Source: CAYPHJ01 sp964410485
Lineage (GTDB): Bacteria; Desulfobacterota; Binatia; UBA9968
Assembly: GCA_964410485.1 (NCBI GenBank)
Contig: CAYPHJ010000149.1
Span: forward strand, 1-8,778
Direction of reading: 5' to 3'
DNA: 8,778 nucleotides
Below are positions 6,164 through 8,778 of the stretch, in pieces. The notes under the pieces were generated by a model. The model did no database searches and was not told where the DNA came from. It worked only from the letters and a program-made list of their open reading frames with translations. The translations under genes were made by a program, and so were the position numbers. Each line of letters opens with the position of its first letter. Within the stretch, counting starts at the first letter, position 1.

Positions 6164-6445
6164 AAGGATAGCGTTTTCCTCAAAATACTAGATTGCTCCC
6201 CCAATTCTGTTCATCTTGAACAAAATTGTACGTGGACCAACTCGCCGAACGCGGTTGACCGGAGACAGGAGACCGAGGACCGGAAGAAATGGGACAACGT
6301 CGAACATCCAACCGCGAACCTCGAACTTTTTAGAACTACTGTTGCCGTCAACCCGACGCTCGGCTACACTCCGTCTATCGCCCCAACCGCGCAATGGCTC
6401 TTTCGCGTCAAATCACACACACGTTCCCCGGTAAGCACTGATCGG
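6164..6445. other. Divergent intergenic region with degenerate repeats
   Basis: This 280-nt stretch separates the minus-strand cluster from the plus-strand phosphoesterase and should hold promoters for both, though no convincing -35/-10 pair stands out. It contains a strong hairpin at 6202-6228, a ggagacaggagaccgagg-type degenerate repeat (6257-6288) and a cgaacatccaaccgcgaacc-type repeat (6298-6336). The plus frame stays open through it, but its translation (NVEHPTANLELF) is repeat-derived. Confidence 0.6.
6202..6228. promoter_or_regulatory. 12-bp inverted repeat in divergent promoter region
   Basis: caattctgttca (6202-6213) and tgaacaaaattg (6217-6228) are reverse complements with one mismatch around a 3-nt loop. 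As minus-strand RNA the mismatch becomes a G-U pair, so a 12-bp hairpin could form in the leader, about 39 nt before the earliest start of the coiled-coil gene. As DNA it could be an operator for a dimeric regulator. There is no U-run, so a terminator is unlikely. Confidence 0.5.
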
Positions 6446-7360
6446 ATGACTTTAAAGCGTAGACAATTGGGGCCGGCCCGGACGCTTAGCGGAAAAGAGC
6501 GTCGCTGGCTTGATCCCGACAAGGGCCTGCTGAAGGTGCTCGAGCGCAGGATCGACGTGCTCGCCTCGCGCTATATCTATCCTCGAATGTTCGGCGTATG
6601 GAATCCCTACTGCTGGCTCTTGCGCAAGCGGTTCTCCCTTGCCGAGGCAGCAATTGCCCCGCCGCGCTGGCCGAAAAGTCTTTTGCCGCTCAAGATCCTA
6701 CTGATCTCCGATGTTCATACCGGCATTTTTCTAAAGCCGGCTGTCTTGCGGGAAATAGTCGAAGCGCTCATGGCAGTCGAGCCGGACATGGTTGCCATTG
6801 CGGGAGATATCGTGACTGGTCGAACGGCTGATCTTGACGGCTTTTTGCCTGCTTTGGCGCCATTGTCGAAAGCGCCGCTCGGCGCTTGGTACTGTTATGG
6901 CAACCACGATTATTTCGGAGGGGACCCACAAGGCATTCGCCAACGCTTGAGCGCGATCGGCATCAACACCCTCAACAACGAGTCTACACACGTGAAGCAC
7001 GGCAGCGCCACATTTGTTTTGGGCGGCATCGATGATCTTCTTCTCGGCAAGCCCGATTGGGACCAGCTGCTTGCAATGAATGGCCCGCCGCATCTTCTGC
7101 TTGCGCACCACCCGGATTTTTTCTATCAGGCGGAGGCGCGAAACGTCGCGCTTGTATTATCGGGGCACACGCATGGCGGACAGATTCGGCCCCCGTGGAC
7201 GCCGCCACTCGTGCGACAAAGCAAGTATTGTCTCGACGAAGGCGCGTACGCCTACAATTCGTCGCGTCTTATCGTTTCGCGGGGGTTGGGCAGCGTTGGC
7301 CTACCGCTGCGGTATGGCGCCGATCCGGAAGCGGTTTTGATACATGTCAAGTCTCCGTAA
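6446..7360 (+). CDS. Metallophosphoesterase (YkuE/YaeI-like, calcineurin-type)
   Basis: The 304-aa protein carries the full set of two-metal phosphoesterase motifs in order: ISDVHTG (D89, H91), AGDIVTG (D121), YGNHDYF (N153, H154), LLAHHPD (H221/H222) and SGHTHGGQIRPPW (H241, H243). Spacing and the GHTHGGQ form match the YkuE/YaeI group, which hydrolyses phosphomonoesters or diesters; some relatives act on lipid-A precursors, but the substrate cannot be told here. Unlike many YkuE proteins it shows no N-terminal signal or membrane anchor; residues 1-75 are polar to amphipathic and precede the catalytic fold. The ATG at 6446 is the first after the repeat-derived sequence, though its ribosome site is weak. 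It is divergent from the coiled-coil gene and seems monocistronic; no terminator is evident after it. Confidence 0.9.
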   Translation: MTLKRRQLGPARTLSGKERRWLDPDKGLLKVLERRIDVLASRYIYPRMFGVWNPYCWLLRKRFSLAEAAIAPPRWPKSLLPLKILLISDVHTGIFLKPAVLREIVEALMAVEPDMVAIAGDIVTGRTADLDGFLPALAPLSKAPLGAWYCYGNHDYFGGDPQGIRQRLSAIGINTLNNESTHVKHGSATFVLGGIDDLLLGKPDWDQLLAMNGPPHLLLAHHPDFFYQAEARNVALVLSGHTHGGQIRPPWTPPLVRQSKYCLDEGAYAYNSSRLIVSRGLGSVGLPLRYGADPEAVLIHVKSP

Positions 7361-7401
7361 AAAGCTGGCCCCGTTCCAAACGTTCCAGTCCTTCCAACCG
7401 T

Positions 7402-7500
7402 TTCAGCCGTTCACAGGGAGCAAAGCCGTGTTCGTGACTCGTGCTCGTGATCGTGGATTGCTGTTCTTTCTATTCTCCATCCTCTATCCTCGCTTTTCCT
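7402..7500. repeat. Long direct repeat, left copy
   Basis: Positions 7416-7459 are identical to 8473-8516 (44 bp). After one mismatch a further 23 bp match (7461-7483 with 8518-8540). Similarity extends outward on both sides (ttcagccg before; tcgcttttcctgctttgcga after). The copies are in the same orientation about 1,057 bp apart and flank the lipoprotein gene. Confidence 0.92.
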
Positions 7501-7770
7501 GCTTTGCGATCTTTGCGTTCTTTGCGGTTAAATTTCTTTTTGTTCCGTTCGACCCTGCTCAGGGCGTGCTTTGCGCCATGCGCTCTGCGCTTGGCTATTT
7601 CGCCCTTGGCGCCTTTGCGGGGATGCGCGGTGCGCGCTCGCTCGCCAGCAATTCGAACGTCGAACTTCGAACATTTGTCTAGCAGCCCATTGGGGGAACA
7701 TGCTATTCTCCCAACTTCAGTGCGATCTGTACGACTGGAACGGCTTGAACGGTTGAAACAATTGGAACTA

Positions 7771-7792
7771 GAGGCGACCGGCTGGTCGCCTC
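7771..7792 (+). promoter_or_regulatory. 9-bp hairpin just upstream of the lipoprotein gene
   Basis: gaggcgacc (7771-7779) and ggtcgcctc (7784-7792) form a perfect stem around ggct and end 14 nt before the ATG. It could affect translation of the lipoprotein or be the end of a repeat unit; there is no T-run, so it is not a typical terminator. Confidence 0.55.
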
Positions 7793-7806
7793 GCCGATAG
7801 CTAGCC

Positions 7807-8451
7807 ATGCCGACGGGTATCGTTTTGCTGTTGTTACCGCTGATCATGCTTGGTTGCGTTTCTGCGAAGGCGAGCTCCGGGCCTACGCTGTGGGCTAGTA
7901 TCAACAACTACCACGACGAGATGAGAAACCTCGAGAGTCGCCCCGAGCTGTGGCCCGACAGGCAAAGATTGGCCGAATCAACAAAAATCGCTTATGTGGC
8001 GACTTTTGGCGGCTCCAGGGAATTCAACCGTCTTGTCGATCTCGACGTTCGCAGGCGAGAGTTTCTGATCGCCTTGCGTGACCCAAGGTTGAAGCCGGAA
8101 CGCAAGAAGGAAATCGAACAAGAACTCTTGGTGCTGGGCCAACAGATTGAGATTCTGCAACCGCTCGTCAAGGAACAGATGATTGCGGCTCAGCTGCGGG
8201 TGCAGGAGGCTTCCCCAACGACGACCATTGAAAGCATTGCGACGGTTGGCCTGCTGAATCTCGCGATCGATGAGTTCTCGCCGGTTACGGGGCGCGGTGA
8301 GGCTCCGGTGACGAGAGTCGGTCCCTACACGGTAACCGCTCAAGGATTATCATCGGAGGTGCTCACACCGCAGGGGCGGGTGTTTCGCTGCGCGACTACA
8401 CTTCTGTCCGAACAGGCAGCATCTATAGACTGTAAGCCGCTGAGCAACTAG
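7807..8451 (+). CDS. Putative lipoprotein, function unknown
   Basis: The 214-aa protein begins with a short hydrophobic signal (IVLLLLPLIMLGC) that ends in a lipobox-like MLGC with C17 as the candidate lipidation site. The usual N-terminal basic residues are missing, and M14 at -3 is less common than Leu. Residues ~75-140 are rich in charged heptad-like helix (RRREFLIALRDPRL, then KKEIEQELLVLGQQIEIL). The C-terminal part (~170-214) looks beta-rich (GPYTVTAQGLSSEV) and has two Cys (C195, C209) that could form a disulfide in the periplasm. No family is recognised. An in-frame TAG lies 9 nt upstream of the ATG, so 7807 is the earliest start; no clear ribosome site is seen. The gene stands alone between two copies of a long direct repeat. 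Confidence 0.75.
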   Translation: MPTGIVLLLLPLIMLGCVSAKASSGPTLWASINNYHDEMRNLESRPELWPDRQRLAESTKIAYVATFGGSREFNRLVDLDVRRREFLIALRDPRLKPERKKEIEQELLVLGQQIEILQPLVKEQMIAAQLRVQEASPTTTIESIATVGLLNLAIDEFSPVTGRGEAPVTRVGPYTVTAQGLSSEVLTPQGRVFRCATTLLSEQAASIDCKPLSN

Positions 8452-8457
8452 GAAACG

Positions 8458-8560
8458 TTCCAGCCGGTCACGGGGAGCAAAGCCGTGTTCGTGACTCGTG
8501 CTCGTGATCGTGGATTCCTGTTCTTTCTATTCTCCATCCTCCATCCTCTATCGTCGCTTT
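8458..8560. repeat. Long direct repeat, right copy
   Basis: This matches 7402-7500, with a 44-bp identical core at 8473-8516. It has one extra ccatcct heptamer near 8535-8545 (ctccatcctccatcct here, ctccatcct in the left copy), so copy number of that heptamer differs between copies. Confidence 0.92.
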
Positions 8561-8583
8561 TCTTGCTTTGCGATTCTTGCGTA

Positions 8584-8597
8584 CTCCTATGAAAATA
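8584..8597. repeat. CTCCTATGAAAA box, copy 2
   Basis: ctcctatgaaaata precedes palindrome P copy 2 by 14 nt. In the left cluster the same box precedes copy 1 by about 30 nt. Confidence 0.6.
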
Positions 8598-8611
8598 GCC
8601 GACTATAAGGA

Positions 8612-8667
8612 AAATCCCCCGGTCCTGCGGCCTGCCCCCTTTGCCAAAGGGGGCCATTGGGGGATTT
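8612..8667. repeat. Palindromic repeat P, copy 2
   Basis: The outer arms aaatccccc (8612-8620) and gggggattt (8659-8667) enclose gccccctttg (8634-8643) paired with caaagggggc (8645-8654). It differs from copy 1 at only a few positions, including one extra c at the centre. It may terminate the lipoprotein transcript, but no strong T-run follows. Confidence 0.88.
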
Positions 8668-8694
8668 ATCGGTGTTGATCCGCATTACCTGCGG

Positions 8695-8712
8695 GCTCAT
8701 TTTCATCCGCTG
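8695..8712. repeat. Partial R1 repeat, copy d
   Basis: gctcattttcat matches the first 12 bases of the window exactly, followed by ccgctgt in place of tctctgc. The rest of R1 is not present, so this is a truncated or diverged copy, placed after palindrome P as in the left cluster. Confidence 0.5.
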
Positions 8713-8736
8713 TGTTGTACCTTGGTACATGAATTA

Positions 8737-8754
8737 CTCTTATGAAAAATTGAA
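8737..8754. repeat. CTCTTATGAAAAATTGAA box, copy 3
   Basis: ctcttatgaaaaattgaa differs from positions 1862-1878 by one substitution and one inserted A. It may open a further composite repeat beyond the end of the window. Confidence 0.5.
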
Positions 8755-8778
8755 GTGGGGATTGCCCGCTCAACGCTT

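Larger units (their letters stand above)
7361..7806. other. Repeat-filled intergenic region
   Basis: No credible gene lies here. From left to right it holds cgttccaa-type repeats (7375-7412), the left copy of a long direct repeat (7402-7500), a tttgcgatctttgcgttctttgcgg repeat-like run (7503-7527), a cgttcgaccctgctcaggg motif near 7546-7564, a ttcgaacgtcgaacttcga repeat (7652-7670), a ggaacggcttgaacggttg repeat (7738-7756) and a hairpin at 7771-7792. The frames through it translate only these repeats (RLERLERL, PFDPAQG). Confidence 0.7.
8452..8778. other. Terminal repeat-rich non-coding region
   Basis: After the lipoprotein stop I see no gene. The stretch holds the right copy of the long direct repeat, a CTCCTATGAAAA box, the second palindrome P, a partial R1 start, a small hairpin (tgtacc 8716-8721 with ggtaca 8724-8729) and a third box at 8737-8754. 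Confidence 0.7.

Noticed and set aside
6131..6445. Upstream extension of the phosphoesterase frame to 6131
   Set aside because: It overlaps the start of the divergent coiled-coil gene and translates the hairpin and text-like repeats; the fold begins well after 6446.
7344..7800. Plus-strand open frames of 112 and 119 aa
   Set aside because: They consist only of translated repeats (FAIFAFFAV, RLERLERL) with no domain or ribosome site.
7470..7907. 145-aa minus-strand open frame
   Set aside because: It is antisense to the repeat region and the lipoprotein start and its composition comes from the repeats.

Overview
The window reads as a chromosomal segment of a Gram-negative, probably soil or subsurface bacterium with moderately high G+C. 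The substrate-binding protein type, the DUF4388 signalling protein and the many intergenic text-like repeats recall Rokubacteria, NC10/Methylomirabilota and deltaproteobacteria-like lineages. That assignment is inference from remembered family patterns; the window has no rRNA or other marker gene. No mobile-element gene, CRISPR array, tRNA or rRNA was found.

Layout. (1) Positions 1-1700, minus strand: a secreted ABC-type substrate-binding protein of the NMT1/SsuA type, fused through a Pro/Ala-rich linker to a C-terminal LysM domain and followed by a strong bidirectional terminator. (2) Positions 1701-2594: no credible gene; a dense cluster of palindromes and dispersed repeats. (3) Positions 2595-6163, minus strand: four same-strand genes in transcription order. 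They encode a coiled-coil protein with one C-terminal membrane segment, a small coiled-coil protein, a DUF4388 protein, and a two-TM sensor that ends right after its HAMP domain. The first three are 22-26 nt apart and form a probable operon; the HAMP gene follows after about 150 nt. (4) Positions 6164-6445: a divergent intergenic region with a 12-bp hairpin and degenerate repeats. (5) Positions 6446-7360, plus strand: a complete metallophosphoesterase of the YkuE/YaeI type. (6) Positions 7361-8778, plus strand: a putative lipoprotein gene lying between two copies of a ~115-bp direct repeat, then a further palindrome and repeat cluster.

The most interesting gene content is the four-gene cluster. 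It combines a periplasm-facing HAMP sensor with no output domain, a cytoplasmic DUF4388 adaptor-like protein and two coiled-coil proteins, one membrane-anchored. This looks like a non-kinase, non-chemoreceptor signalling or scaffold module. The two coiled-coil proteins carry internal motif duplications and a weak mutual similarity.

The most interesting DNA feature is a conserved order of three repeat types (CTCCTATGAAAA box, palindrome bounded by aaatccccc/gggggattt, then the R1 repeat) seen near 1862-2060 and again near 8584-8712, with R1 also at the left edge of the window.
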